In this document: positions 1-8,593 of the stretch, piece by piece
Layout of the letters: every line of letters starts with the position of its first letter
How positions within the stretch are numbered: position 1 is the first letter of the stretch
Assembly: GCA_040902445.1 (NCBI GenBank)
Contig: JBBDXJ010000075.1
Location: 1 to 42,383 of the forward strand
DNA from: Chryseosolibacter sp040902445
GTDB lineage: Bacteria > Bacteroidota > Bacteroidia > Cytophagales > Cyclobacteriaceae
Reading direction: 5' to 3'
Length of the DNA stretch: 42,383 nt
Translations under genes and position numbers: made by a program
The notes under the pieces: generated by a model
Database searches by the model: none
Told to the model about the DNA's origin: nothing
The model's input: the letters and a program-made list of their open reading frames with translations, nothing else

Positions 1-2
1 AC

Positions 3-344
3 TACAATGAAGTGGTATCTATCGCCAAAGCGATCAAGCCGAGTCCGCGCGGCGAACTTGAAATAACGGATGTTAACAATGTCTATTTGAAAAAAGGGAA
101 ACTCAAGGTGGCGGCCATGAGTCGCGGAACTGCGTGGCTGGATACGGGCACATTTGATTCGCTGATGCAGGCTTCAAACTTCGTACAGGTAATTGAACAA
201 CGCCAGGGATTAAAGGTAGGTTGTATTGAAGAAGTGGCTTATCGCAGGGGATTTATTACAAAGGAACAACTGCTGACGCTGGCAAAGCCCCTGGAGAAGA
301 GCGGTTACGGGGTTTACCTTAAGAATCTTCCAGAATATATTTAG
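3..344 (+). CDS. rmlA: Glucose-1-phosphate thymidylyltransferase, C-terminal part (5' end outside window)
   Basis: This is the last 113 codons of RmlA, which joins dTTP and glucose-1-phosphate to make dTDP-glucose, the first step of dTDP-L-rhamnose synthesis in the cytoplasm. The fragment is open from the first base of the window, so the gene starts upstream. The motif GELEITDVN and the segment AWLDTGTFDSLMQAS are hallmarks of the RmlA C-terminal half, followed by the usual helical tail ending in GVYLKNLPEYI. The GTG at 12 is an internal valine codon and not a start. The TAG stop at 342-344 is also the first base triplet of a repeat spacer shared with the convergent peptidase gene. The identification is secure; the promoter and the operon partners lie outside the window. 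Confidence 0.93.
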   Translation, partial: YNEVVSIAKAIKPSPRGELEITDVNNVYLKKGKLKVAAMSRGTAWLDTGTFDSLMQASNFVQVIEQRQGLKVGCIEEVAYRRGFITKEQLLTLAKPLEKSGYGVYLKNLPEYI

Positions 345-527
345 CAGTAAGCAGTAAGCTTTAAGCACTAAAACTCGTTCAGCTCCGCATACGTCTGTGT
401 CTGTGCTCTTTTTAAATATTCGGCCTAAAGTCAAAAGGAGTATTTTCTGAAGCTTTTCTGGTCCGTCTAACATTAGACGACTCTCCGCTGTCATTGTTAT
501 TCAAATGTTCAGCTTACAGCTTATTCA
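342..527. repeat. Inverted-repeat spacer between convergent gene ends
   Basis: The spacer between rmlA and the convergent M28 gene is bounded by inverted degenerate repeats. The left arm (348-363) contains two GTAAGC units, and the right arm (508-523) contains the complementary GCTTAC unit; 13 of 16 bases match when one arm is reverse-complemented. The left arm begins at the rmlA stop codon, and the right arm contains the TAA stop of the minus-strand peptidase gene. Between them is about 145 bp with no coding potential. Function is unknown; a 3'-end structure serving both transcripts is one possibility. Confidence 0.6.
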
Positions 528-1519
528 TGGTAGATGGTGTTCAGAACCGTCGTCCCGACAATACCGAGCATTTCTTTGCTGATAAGATCAAGGTTATCTT
601 TTTGCGTGTGGTGAAAATCTCCAAAGAACCCTATGCCGGGTTCAAAATGCACGATGTTTATCATCGGAATTCGCGCGATGGTATTTACAAAAACGTGGTC
701 ATCGGTTACACGTGCCTGGGTTTTTTTAATAAACACATGGGAATATCCAAGTCGGTGCGCATGGTCCCAGACTTTTTCCACAATACTTGGAGCGAATTCC
801 ATGGAGTAACCTTCGCGGTGAAACTGCGCATTTTTTGCGCCGACCATATCCAGCAGAATTCCATAATAAGCTGAGTAGTTTGTCTTGTGTTTATTCCGGG
901 CCCAGTGCTGAGAGCCAAGGCACCACCATTCCTGCATTCCATCCGGCAACGGATGGTTTCCCTTCTCCCCTTCCTTTTCTCCCCAATCCTCCCCATCGAA
1001 AAAAATAATATCCACGCCTACTTCCGGCAAGGTTGTGGTTTGCATGACCCTGGCGATTTCTAGCAGAACCCCCACTCCGCTTGCGCCGTCATTGGCACCG
1101 GAGAAAGTGGCGTTGGGTTTATCGGAATCTTTGTCAGAAAACGGACGAGTGTCCCAATGAGCGGCGAGCAGAATTCTTTTTGATTTTTCCGGATTGAAGC
1201 TGGCGGCAATATTTTTCAGGTCGAGTTTACGGCCATCGAAATTTTCAGCCTGAAATTCCTGTATAGTTATCTGGGCGCCATAGCGTTTCAGGGTTTCAAC
1301 AAAAAAATCCGCGGCCTGCCGGTGGGCATTGGTATTGGGGATTCGCGGCCCGAAGGCTACCTGTTTATCAACGAACGCGTAGGCTGAATCGGCATTAAAA
1401 GGAGGAACGGCTACGGTTGCAGGGGAATCTTTTTCGTTGGTGGTTTTCCTGTTTTCCTTATTCTTCCCGCAGGAAACCATCAAAATCAGGCTGACGGCTA
1501 AAAAAAATCTTGAATTCAT
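521..1519 (-). CDS. M28-family peptidase / glutaminyl-peptide cyclotransferase-like lipoprotein
   Basis: This 332-residue exported zinc enzyme belongs to the M28 peptidase fold, in the branch that includes glutaminyl-peptide cyclases. The N-terminus is a lipoprotein signal (hydrophobic run ending in MVSCG), so the protein is probably anchored in the cell envelope. Metal-site motifs run in order: AAHWDTRP, GANDGASGVG, a FFDGEDWG segment, and HFEPGIGFFGDFHHTQKDN near the C-terminus. Length and motif order match glutaminyl cyclase-like proteins of Bacteroidota, which either cyclise N-terminal glutamine or act as aminopeptidases; the sequence alone does not decide between these. The gene is monocistronic and points towards rmlA. 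Its stop lies inside a repeat arm. The start at ATG 1519 gives a complete lipoprotein signal. Confidence 0.85.
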   Translation of the reverse strand: MNSRFFLAVSLILMVSCGKNKENRKTTNEKDSPATVAVPPFNADSAYAFVDKQVAFGPRIPNTNAHRQAADFFVETLKRYGAQITIQEFQAENFDGRKLDLKNIAASFNPEKSKRILLAAHWDTRPFSDKDSDKPNATFSGANDGASGVGVLLEIARVMQTTTLPEVGVDIIFFDGEDWGEKEGEKGNHPLPDGMQEWWCLGSQHWARNKHKTNYSAYYGILLDMVGAKNAQFHREGYSMEFAPSIVEKVWDHAHRLGYSHVFIKKTQARVTDDHVFVNTIARIPMINIVHFEPGIGFFGDFHHTQKDNLDLISKEMLGIVGTTVLNTIYHE

Positions 1520-1549
1520 GCTTTATCCAAAGCTTAATTAACGCAATAT

Positions 1550-1580
1550 TTTGTTGGAAAGTTAAAAAGTTATAGTTTTG
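1550..1580 (+). promoter_or_regulatory. Consensus Bacteroidota promoter for rimP-nusA-infB
   Basis: TTTG at 1550-1553, a 19-bp spacer and TAGTTTTG at 1573-1580 match the Bacteroidota primary sigma factor consensus (TTTG-N19-21-TAnnTTTG). Transcription would start near 1587, about 60 bp before the rimP start codon, leaving room for the hairpin at 1603-1625. Confidence 0.75.
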
Positions 1581-1602
1581 CGCAGCTTTCTGAAAAAAAT
1601 TT

Positions 1603-1630
1603 AGAGGGGACAGACAGTCCCCTCTTTGTT
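1603..1630 (+). promoter_or_regulatory. Leader hairpin, possible attenuator, ahead of rimP
   Basis: AGAGGGGAC (1603-1611) pairs perfectly with GTCCCCTCT (1617-1625) around a five-base AGACA loop, followed by TTTGTTT. It lies between the predicted transcription start and the rimP start codon. A nine-pair GC-rich stem with a short U-rich tail looks like a weak intrinsic terminator. In the leader of an operon encoding NusA it could work as an attenuator, or it could tune ribosome access. The structure is clear; the function is inferred. Confidence 0.5.
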
Positions 1631-1645
1631 TATATAATATTTTTG

Positions 1646-2110
1646 ATGGATCTGGTTGAGGAAATCCGAAATCTTGCCACCCTGAATTTATCACACGATA
1701 AATTCGTGGTAGAAGTATTGATTCCCGGCAAAAAAATCCCGAAAAGGGTAATGATCATCATCGATGGCGACCATGGCATAACCATTGATGATTGTGCTGA
1801 TCTAAGCCGCAAGCTCTCCAAAGAATTGGATGAGCGGGCTTTCTTCGGCGACGAGAATTATATGCTCGAGGTCTCCACCCCCGGCCTTGACCACCCCCTG
1901 AAACTGAAGCGGCAGTATTTCAAGAATATAGGCCGGAACTTAAAAGTGAAAGGCCAGGAAACCATAACCGAAGGCAAGCTCAAGGAAGTGACTGAAGACA
2001 GAATTGTACTTGCCCAGGAGCTGGGGACAGGCAAAAAAAAAGAGTTGAAGGAAATAGAAATCCCTTTCTCTGAAATTGACAAAGCATTTGTCATGGTATC
2101 GTTTAAATAA
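1646..2110 (+). CDS. rimP: Ribosome maturation factor RimP
   Basis: RimP is a cytoplasmic factor needed for maturation of the 30S ribosomal subunit. The protein has 154 residues, as usual for the family, with an N-terminal alpha/beta domain containing the IDGDHGITIDDCADLSR segment and the characteristic YMLEVSTPGLDHPL motif, then a small C-terminal SH3-like barrel. I chose ATG 1646 over the in-frame TTG at 1643 because it starts MDLVEEIRNLA as in relatives. It is the first gene of rimP-nusA-infB, a widely conserved order; nusA starts 12 bp after its stop. Its product helps build the subunit on which IF2 acts. A hairpin sits in its leader. Confidence 0.95.
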   Translation: MDLVEEIRNLATLNLSHDKFVVEVLIPGKKIPKRVMIIIDGDHGITIDDCADLSRKLSKELDERAFFGDENYMLEVSTPGLDHPLKLKRQYFKNIGRNLKVKGQETITEGKLKEVTEDRIVLAQELGTGKKKELKEIEIPFSEIDKAFVMVSFK

Positions 2111-2122
2111 TATTTTACTCAT

Positions 2123-3391
2123 ATGGATATCTCAACTTTAATTGAATCGTTTGCTGAGTTCGCCAAACAAAAAAATATTGACCGGCCTACGATGATCCGT
2201 ATACTGGAAGATGTATTCCGCAACATGATTAAAAAGAAATACGGGATTGATGAAAGTGGAAAGGCTGTTCCCACGGATAACTTTGATATCATTATCAATG
2301 CTGATAAGGGTGACCTGGAAATTTATCGCATACGCGAAATCGTGGAAGATGATTCAGAAGATATCTGGGAGCATGATAAGATCAGTTTGACTGAAGCGCA
2401 GAAAATTGAACCTGATTTTGAAGTAGGTGAAGAGGTTTCTGAACAGATCGATATTGAAGAATTCGGCAGGCGCGCCGTGACAACCGCCAGGCAAACACTT
2501 ATGCAAAAGGTAAAAGATCTTGAAAAAGATATCCTTTACCAGAAGTATAAGGACATCGTCGGTGAGATCATTACCGGCGAAGTATACCAGGTACTTAGCA
2601 AAGAAGTTTTACTCATTGATGCGGAAGGCAACGAAATATCCATTCCGCGGAGCGAACAAATTCAGAAAGACCGCTATCGCAAGGGCGAAAATGTGCGGGC
2701 AATTGTGCATAAGGTGGAGATGGTAAACGGAAATCCAAAGATTATACTTTCCAGAACCTCGCCTGTTTTTCTGGAGCGATTGTTTGAACAGGAAGTCCCC
2801 GAGGTATACGATGGACTGATAACCATTAAAAAAGTTGTTCGCGAACCCGGTGAGCGTGCAAAAGTGGCGGTAGAATCCTACGATGACAGGATCGATCCGG
2901 TGGGCGCTTGCGTTGGAATGAAAGGATCGCGCATTCATGCCATCGTTCGTGAACTGCAGAATGAAAACATCGATGTGATCAATTTCACAGAGAACCTGGA
3001 ATTGTACATTCAACGCGCCCTGAGCCCTGCAAAAATTACTTCGATAAAGATTGATAAGGAAAGCGGCCGCGTATCAGTTTATCTGAAGCCCGATCAGGTC
3101 TCCCTTGCTATCGGAAAGGGAGGTCTCAATATTAAACTGGCAAGTCGGTTAGTGAGTTATGAGATCGATGTATTCAGAGAACTTGCCGAGGGACAACAGG
3201 ATGAAGACGTTGATCTCGATGAGTTTTCAGATGAAATTGAAAGCTGGGTACTGGACGAACTCAAACGCATCGGACTTGATACAGCAAAAAGCGTTCTGAA
3301 CCTCAATAAAGAGGAACTTGTTCGCAGAACTGACCTCGAAGAAGAAACTGTTGAGAGTGTTTTAGGCGTATTAAAGAAGGAATTTGAATAA
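2123..3391 (+). CDS. nusA: Transcription termination/antitermination factor NusA
   Basis: NusA binds RNA polymerase and nascent RNA and influences pausing, termination and antitermination. The 422-residue protein shows an N-terminal polymerase-binding domain (about 1-125), an S1 domain (about 145-215), and two KH domains, visible as GMKGSRIHAIVRELQ and AIGKGGLNIKLASRL. It ends in an acidic tail with a helix-hairpin-helix-like segment near 375-420. It lacks the long duplicated acidic repeats of enterobacterial NusA, as is normal in this phylum. It follows rimP by 12 bp and precedes infB by 50 bp, so the three are probably one transcript. Feedback of NusA on its own leader hairpin is possible but not shown. 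Confidence 0.96.
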   Translation: MDISTLIESFAEFAKQKNIDRPTMIRILEDVFRNMIKKKYGIDESGKAVPTDNFDIIINADKGDLEIYRIREIVEDDSEDIWEHDKISLTEAQKIEPDFEVGEEVSEQIDIEEFGRRAVTTARQTLMQKVKDLEKDILYQKYKDIVGEIITGEVYQVLSKEVLLIDAEGNEISIPRSEQIQKDRYRKGENVRAIVHKVEMVNGNPKIILSRTSPVFLERLFEQEVPEVYDGLITIKKVVREPGERAKVAVESYDDRIDPVGACVGMKGSRIHAIVRELQNENIDVINFTENLELYIQRALSPAKITSIKIDKESGRVSVYLKPDQVSLAIGKGGLNIKLASRLVSYEIDVFRELAEGQQDEDVDLDEFSDEIESWVLDELKRIGLDTAKSVLNLNKEELVRRTDLEEETVESVLGVLKKEFE

Positions 3392-3441
3392 ATAATTCAC
3401 ATTCAAACAAAGAAATTACTAAATCATAGGGATATTTGAGC

Positions 3442-6144
3442 ATGGCAGAAGAAAAGATGATACGGTTAGGGCAGGCGTCGCGGAAACTGAATGTTGGGCA
3501 TAACACCATACTGGAGTTTTTGTCCAAAAAAGGTTATTCCGTTGACAATAACCCGAATGCCAAGCTCACCGGAGAGCAATACGTGATGCTCTCGAAAGAA
3601 TTTGCATCTTCTGCTTCTGAAAAACTTGAAGCTTCCGGGCTGACCATCGGAACAAAATACGTTGACAATATCACCTCCGATCGGGAGAAAGAAGTCGCCA
3701 AGAAAAGAGTTGATGAAGAAGAAAGCATCCTTATTAAAAATCTTGGTTCCAAAGACCTGAAAGCAAAAGAGGAAGCGAAAGAAAAAGTTGAACGCGAAAA
3801 ACCCAAACTCGAAGGCATCAAAGTCCTGGGCAAGATCGAACTGGAGAAAAAACCAGCTACAAAAAAACAAAAAGAAGAATTACCCCATCCCGTTCCAGAT
3901 CCAGTGTCAGTAATTGAAGCTACAACCGCCCCGGCCCATGAAGCTCCGGCAGAAATTGCAGATGAAAAACATCCAGAAACCCAGGACCTTATCAAGGCAA
4001 AGGCCGACAAGTTAAAAGGTCTGAAAGTGGTGGATAAAATTGAACTGCCCGCGGAAAAAGAAAAGAAAAAGGAAACACCACCAGTTGCTTCCTCCGATCT
4101 TAAAGAGGACCGTAAAGGAAAACGCCCCAGAAAAAGAATTGCTACCGACCAGCCGCCACAGCAACAGCGAGGCGGTGTACGTCCACAGCAACAGAGGGGC
4201 AGAGGTCAGGCTCCCACGCCAAGAGTTCAAAAAGAAGAACCTTCGGAAAAAGAGATTCAGGATCAGATCAAAGCTACGCTGGCAAAACTCAGTGGCGGCA
4301 GTAAAAAGACCAGCGGTTCAAAATACCGCAGGGAAAAACGCCAGGCTTATTCCGATGCTCAGGAGCAACAAATGCTTCAGGATGAAAAGTCATCCAAAAC
4401 CCTTAAGGTTGCTGAATTTATTTCCGCCAATGATATGGCATCCCTTATGGATGTATCTGTAAATGATGTTATCTCTGCCTGCCTTGGTCTGGGCATGTTT
4501 GTTTCCATCAACCAGCGCCTCGATGCTGAAGCTATCACTGTAATTGCTGACGAATTCGGATTTGATGTTCAATTCACTTCGGCCGAAGATGATCTTACGG
4601 TTCAGGAAACAGAAGATTCAGAAGAAGAATTACAGCCCAGGGCTCCTATTGTGACCATCATGGGGCACGTTGACCATGGTAAGACATCTTTGCTCGATTA
4701 TATCCGTAATACAAAAGTCACCGCATCGGAAGCCGGGGGTATAACCCAACATATCGGCGCATATGATGTAACGACCAAAAGTGGAAATAAAATTGCATTT
4801 CTTGATACACCCGGTCACGAGGCTTTCACGGCCATGCGTGCACGTGGTGCGAAATTGACAGATATAGCGATCATAGTGGTGGCAGCTGACGATGATGTGA
4901 TGCCCCAGACAAAGGAAGCGATCAACCACGCGTTGGTGGCAGGCGTTCCCATTGTCATTGCGATCAACAAAGTAGATAAGCCCACTGCCAACCCTGACAA
5001 AGTGAGGGAATCTCTTTCCAAGATCAACATCCTCGTGGAGGAATGGGGTGGTAAATATCAGTCACAGGCGATCTCCGCCAAGACAGGTCAGGGTATTGAT
5101 GACCTGCTGGAAAAGGTGCTGCTGGAGGCAGAGCTTCTAACGCTGAAAGCGAATCCCAACAAGCCGGCATCGGGTTCTGTGATTGAAGCCACCCTTGACA
5201 AAGGTCGTGGTTATGTCACCACTGTCATGATTCAGAACGGCACGCTGCGAGCAGGTGATATTCTGCTGGCAGGTCCCCATTATGGTCGTGTGAAAGCGAT
5301 ATTTGATGATACTGGCAAGAAAGTCGCAGAAGCGGGACCCGCAACCCCGGTGGTTGTGTTGGGTCTTGATGGCGCGCCGCAGGCAGGTGAAAAAATTAAT
5401 GTAATGGAAACGGACCGCGAGGCGCGCGAATTGGCCACCAAGCGAAACCAGTTGCTGCGCGAGCAAAGTATGCGCACCAAGAAGCATATTACGCTCGATG
5501 AGATCGGACGACGGCTTGCGATCGGCAACTTTAAACAACTCAACGTCATTGTTAAGGGTGATGTGGACGGTTCCGTCGAAGCATTGTCAGACTCATTATT
5601 GAAACTTTCAACTCCTGAAGTCCAGGTAAGTATTATCCATCGGGGAGTGGGACAAATATCTGAATCGGATGTACTGTTGGCTTCAGCTTCTGATGCCATT
5701 ATTGTCGGATTCCAGGTCAGACCATCTTTGGCTGCAAAACGTATTGCAGAAAACGAAGAGATTGAGATCCGACTGTATTCCATCATCTACGACGCTATCA
5801 ACGAAGTAAAAGATGCCATGGAAGGTATGCTGGCGCCGCAGGTTGAAGAGATCATCGTAGGCAACGCAGAAGTTCGCGAAGTGTTCCGTATTTCCAAAGT
5901 GGGGACCATCCTCGGTTGTATGGTAACCGATGGTGTGATTAAGCGCTCAAATCCTATCCGCCTTATCCGCGACGGTATCGTCGTTTATCAGGGGAAACTT
6001 TCCTCACTGAAACGTTTCAAGGATGACGCCAGCGAAGTGCGTTCGGGCTTTGATTGCGGTATCGGTATTGATGGATTCAGCGATATGAAAGAAAGCGATG
6101 TTATTGAGAGCTACGAAAACCGCGAGGTGAAACGGACACTGTGA
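3442..6144 (+). CDS. infB: Translation initiation factor IF-2
   Basis: IF-2 is the GTPase that brings initiator fMet-tRNA to the 30S subunit and promotes subunit joining. The 900-residue protein has a Lys/Glu-rich low-complexity N-terminal region (about 60-330), an IF2_N-type domain, then the G domain with GHVDHGKT (about residue 408), DTPGHEAFTAMRARG and NKVD, and the later beta-barrel and C-terminal tRNA-binding domains. ATG 3442 (MAEEKMIRLGQASRKLNVG) is preferred to the TTG at 3436. Its TGA stop (6142-6144) lies inside a dispersed repeat that begins at 6141. The initiator tRNA it would bind is also in this window at 41015-41087. Confidence 0.97.
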   Translation: MAEEKMIRLGQASRKLNVGHNTILEFLSKKGYSVDNNPNAKLTGEQYVMLSKEFASSASEKLEASGLTIGTKYVDNITSDREKEVAKKRVDEEESILIKNLGSKDLKAKEEAKEKVEREKPKLEGIKVLGKIELEKKPATKKQKEELPHPVPDPVSVIEATTAPAHEAPAEIADEKHPETQDLIKAKADKLKGLKVVDKIELPAEKEKKKETPPVASSDLKEDRKGKRPRKRIATDQPPQQQRGGVRPQQQRGRGQAPTPRVQKEEPSEKEIQDQIKATLAKLSGGSKKTSGSKYRREKRQAYSDAQEQQMLQDEKSSKTLKVAEFISANDMASLMDVSVNDVISACLGLGMFVSINQRLDAEAITVIADEFGFDVQFTSAEDDLTVQETEDSEEELQPRAPIVTIMGHVDHGKTSLLDYIRNTKVTASEAGGITQHIGAYDVTTKSGNKIAFLDTPGHEAFTAMRARGAKLTDIAIIVVAADDDVMPQTKEAINHALVAGVPIVIAINKVDKPTANPDKVRESLSKINILVEEWGGKYQSQAISAKTGQGIDDLLEKVLLEAELLTLKANPNKPASGSVIEATLDKGRGYVTTVMIQNGTLRAGDILLAGPHYGRVKAIFDDTGKKVAEAGPATPVVVLGLDGAPQAGEKINVMETDREARELATKRNQLLREQSMRTKKHITLDEIGRRLAIGNFKQLNVIVKGDVDGSVEALSDSLLKLSTPEVQVSIIHRGVGQISESDVLLASASDAIIVGFQVRPSLAAKRIAENEEIEIRLYSIIYDAINEVKDAMEGMLAPQVEEIIVGNAEVREVFRISKVGTILGCMVTDGVIKRSNPIRLIRDGIVVYQGKLSSLKRFKDDASEVRSGFDCGIGIDGFSDMKESDVIESYENREVKRTL

Positions 6145-6380
6145 GTTGTGAGTAGTGAGTGCGGGCGTGCTTTTGGATATTTTGGCTTTATGTCGCTTGA
6201 TTTCTGCTGATTCTTTCGTGAGTTGTGAATCGTGAATAAGCGCCTGCGACCGATTAACTTTTCTGCACTTCTGATATTTTATTTTTTTCTTTTTAATTGC
6301 ACAATATTGTAAGCATCAACATTGCCCACTACCCGCACAATATTTTACTTCTACACACCCACTCACAACTCACAACTCAC
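6141..6380. repeat. Inverted-repeat spacer containing copy A of a dispersed 90-bp repeat
   Basis: The 21-bp arms at 6141-6161 and 6360-6380 are inverted copies matching at 20 of 21 positions (GTGAGTTGTGAG type). The left arm contains the infB stop codon. Bases 6141-6230 are also a diverged direct copy of 39512-39602: both start in the same register to the upstream gene's TGA, share the segment TGCTGATTCTTT, and end in GTGAGTTGTGAAT. The interior (6231-6359) is AT-rich and shows no gene. Confidence 0.75.
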
Positions 6381-6421
6381 CACTGACCACTGACCACTGA
6401 CCACTGACCACTGACCACTGA
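6380..6421 (+). repeat. Six perfect tandem copies of CCACTGA
   Basis: The heptamer CCACTGA is repeated six times without error and ends three bases before the ATG at 6424. The array occupies the position of the ribosome-binding region of the following gene. Such arrays are prone to copy-number change, which would alter the distance between promoter and start codon. Confidence 0.9.
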
Positions 6422-6423
6422 CC

Positions 6424-7221
6424 ATGAAGCGCCTCGCTATCCTGCTTTTGTTATGTTCTTACGCCGCAGTTTCTCAGGATCTATCCTTTTATCTTAAGAG
6501 AGAATACACGTCGCCGCAAGGAGAAAAATTGTCCTACAGGATCTTGTTTCCGGAGGGATATGATCAGACAAAAAAATACCCACTAATACTCGTGTTGCAC
6601 GGCGCCGGTGAACGTGGAAGTGATAACGAAAAACAGCTGGTTCACGGAAGTAAATTATTTCTGGATTCGGCTGTCCGCAAAAAATTTCCCGCTATTGTCA
6701 TTTTTCCCCAATGTCCGCAGGAGAGTTACTGGTCTTCGGTTGAGATCGACCGTAGCAAGAGTCCCCTCGTCCTGAGTTTTGATTACTCGCGACCCATAAC
6801 TACACCGTTGCGCCTTGCAATGCATTTGCTGGACGAATTAGCGAAAACGGAAGGGATTGACAAAAGATGCATTTATATCACCGGACTTTCGATGGGCGGC
6901 ATGGGGACTTTCGAAGCGGTGTATCGCTATCCCAGTACTTTTGCGGCCGCGCTTCCCATTTGTGGAGGCGGCGATACCGTTCGTTATAAGAAAGTAAAAA
7001 CACCGTTCTGGATTTTCCACGGCGATGCTGATGGCGTTGTGAAGGTCGATCATTCCAAGGCGATAGTTGAAAAACTCAAAAGCGAAAAAGTAAAGGTCAG
7101 GTACACCGAATATCCCGGTGTTGATCACAATAGCTGGGACAAGGCTTTCGCAGAGCCCGATTTCTTGAAATGGATGTTTGGGAAGCGTCGGGAGAAACAG
7201 GGGTTGACTTACATTCGATGA
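6424..7221 (+). CDS. Secreted alpha/beta-hydrolase (predicted peptidase/carboxylesterase)
   Basis: This 265-residue alpha/beta-hydrolase resembles the predicted peptidase/phospholipase-carboxylesterase group often found in Bacteroidota. A signal peptide occupies about residues 1-17 (cleavage near AAVSQD), so it acts outside the cytoplasm. The oxyanion segment VLHGAGERG, the nucleophile elbow GLSMGG (about 154-159), the acid in HGDADGVV (about 201-204) and the histidine in VDHNSW (about 235) give a complete catalytic triad. The substrate cannot be read from the sequence; ester or peptide bonds of imported polymers are plausible. The gene sits alone after the IF-2 spacer, with its start directly after a heptamer array and no separate Shine-Dalgarno site. 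ATG 6424 is the only start giving a proper signal peptide. Confidence 0.8.
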   Translation: MKRLAILLLLCSYAAVSQDLSFYLKREYTSPQGEKLSYRILFPEGYDQTKKYPLILVLHGAGERGSDNEKQLVHGSKLFLDSAVRKKFPAIVIFPQCPQESYWSSVEIDRSKSPLVLSFDYSRPITTPLRLAMHLLDELAKTEGIDKRCIYITGLSMGGMGTFEAVYRYPSTFAAALPICGGGDTVRYKKVKTPFWIFHGDADGVVKVDHSKAIVEKLKSEKVKVRYTEYPGVDHNSWDKAFAEPDFLKWMFGKRREKQGLTYIR

Positions 7222-7323
7222 TGGGATATATTGTGGGGTAAAGTAGTGGTGATTCGCACTCAGGATGCATGGTATGTTAATATACCATCTCTTATAAATA
7301 TCATCTCATTTGAAAAGTTTTCG

Positions 7324-8473
7324 ATGAAATGCTCCACTCTTATTCTTTCATTTGTTTTAGCAGGGGTATCGTTAACAGCTCAGCAAAATAAAATGAGCGG
7401 CCGGGTACTGGACGCTGCAACAAAAGAACCCATTCATTTCGCCAGCGTCTTTTTTGCAGGTACGTCTATTGGCGGCACCACACACGAAGATGGTACTTTC
7501 TCCTTTGAAGGGTTTCCAAATGGTAAATACGACTTAACGGTGACCTTTGTTGGATTTAAGAAATATCGGATTGAAGTAGATTTCATGCAGGTCAATCAGG
7601 TTTAATAAGGAAATAATGCTGGAGGAGAAGCCGGTCTATTTAAACGAGATTGTAGTTAAGGCCGGAAGCAGGGGATGGAAACGAAACTTTGAAGACTTCA
7701 AAAAAAGTTTTATAGGAACGACCAAAAACTCCAGGAAGACTACCATTGTCAATACCGAGGGCCTGCATCTGTATCTTGACCCGGACACTCGGATTTTAGT
7801 TGCTCACACTTTAGAACCACTTGTTATTGAAAACAGGGCACTTGGTTACCGGATCACTTGCTTCCTTGAGCGTTTTGAATTTCACAAAAATGAGGGAACG
7901 GTTTTCGCCTTTAGTATTCCAAAATTTGAGGCCTTGAAACCTAAAAATATAAAAGAACTTGAATTATGGACTGCGAATCGCAAAGCGGCATATTCAGGCT
8001 CCATCATGCACTTCTTCAGAGCTTTAACTAAAAGCGAATTGCATCAAAACGGATTTGACATTAAAATGATTTATGAAGTTCCCGACGGAAATACTGTTGT
8101 TGATCAAAAAATAGAAGGTTTTGAATCTGATAGTTTATTGCACAGAAATCTATGGTCGACGCCGGGCTATATCGATAGTATTGGAGGAGGATTTGTCCAT
8201 GGGCACGAGTTGTTTGAAGCCGGAAGCTCGAATAAAATCCAGTACAAGGGTAAACTTGCTATTCGATTCCAAAATGAATTGGAGGAGCCGGGTTATCTTC
8301 TTTACGCGCGGAAGGGTAAAAGAGAAATGCAAACCTCTAAAATCAATTTTTTAGAAGAGGGCATTGTTATTTATCCCAATGGATCTCATAAGAATGCTGC
8401 CGAGATAATGGTTGAGGGCTATTGGTCATGGTCCGAGACAATGTCAGATTTATTGCCATTGGATTATGAGTAA
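7324..8473 (+). pseudogene. Carboxypeptidase-regulatory-like domain protein, frameshifted
   Basis: Two open segments (7324-7605 and 7616-8473) form one gene broken by a one-base change. The first encodes a signal peptide (to about LTAQQ) and a carboxypeptidase-regulatory-like beta-sandwich with SGRVLDAATKEPIHFASV. The second continues with EEKPVYLNEIVVKA, which normally follows that domain directly, and then a conserved uncharacterised region with a DPDTRILVAH segment. Removing one T from the TTT at 7601-7603 restores a continuous reading QVNKEIMLEEKP. The intact protein would have about 380 residues and be exported. Both halves are otherwise undegraded, so the change is recent, phase-variable or a sequencing error. 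Role unknown; relatives are envelope proteins of Bacteroidota. Confidence 0.75.
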
Positions 8474-8593
8474 GCACTTTCTCATTAACTGTGCGGAATG
8501 AGTTTCATTTTTTTCTACTGCATTCCAAACCGGAACAGGCAAACACAGCTGATTGATGTATTCTGGTCGTGTATGGTGTTTAGGTTTCCGGAC

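Noticed and set aside
494..874. Plus-strand open frame across the M28 gene
   Set aside because: It is antisense to a well-supported lipoprotein enzyme and has no signal, motif or start context of its own.
6360..6423. Tandem repeats considered as a CRISPR array
   Set aside because: The unit is only seven bases with no spacers, so it is a simple tandem repeat.
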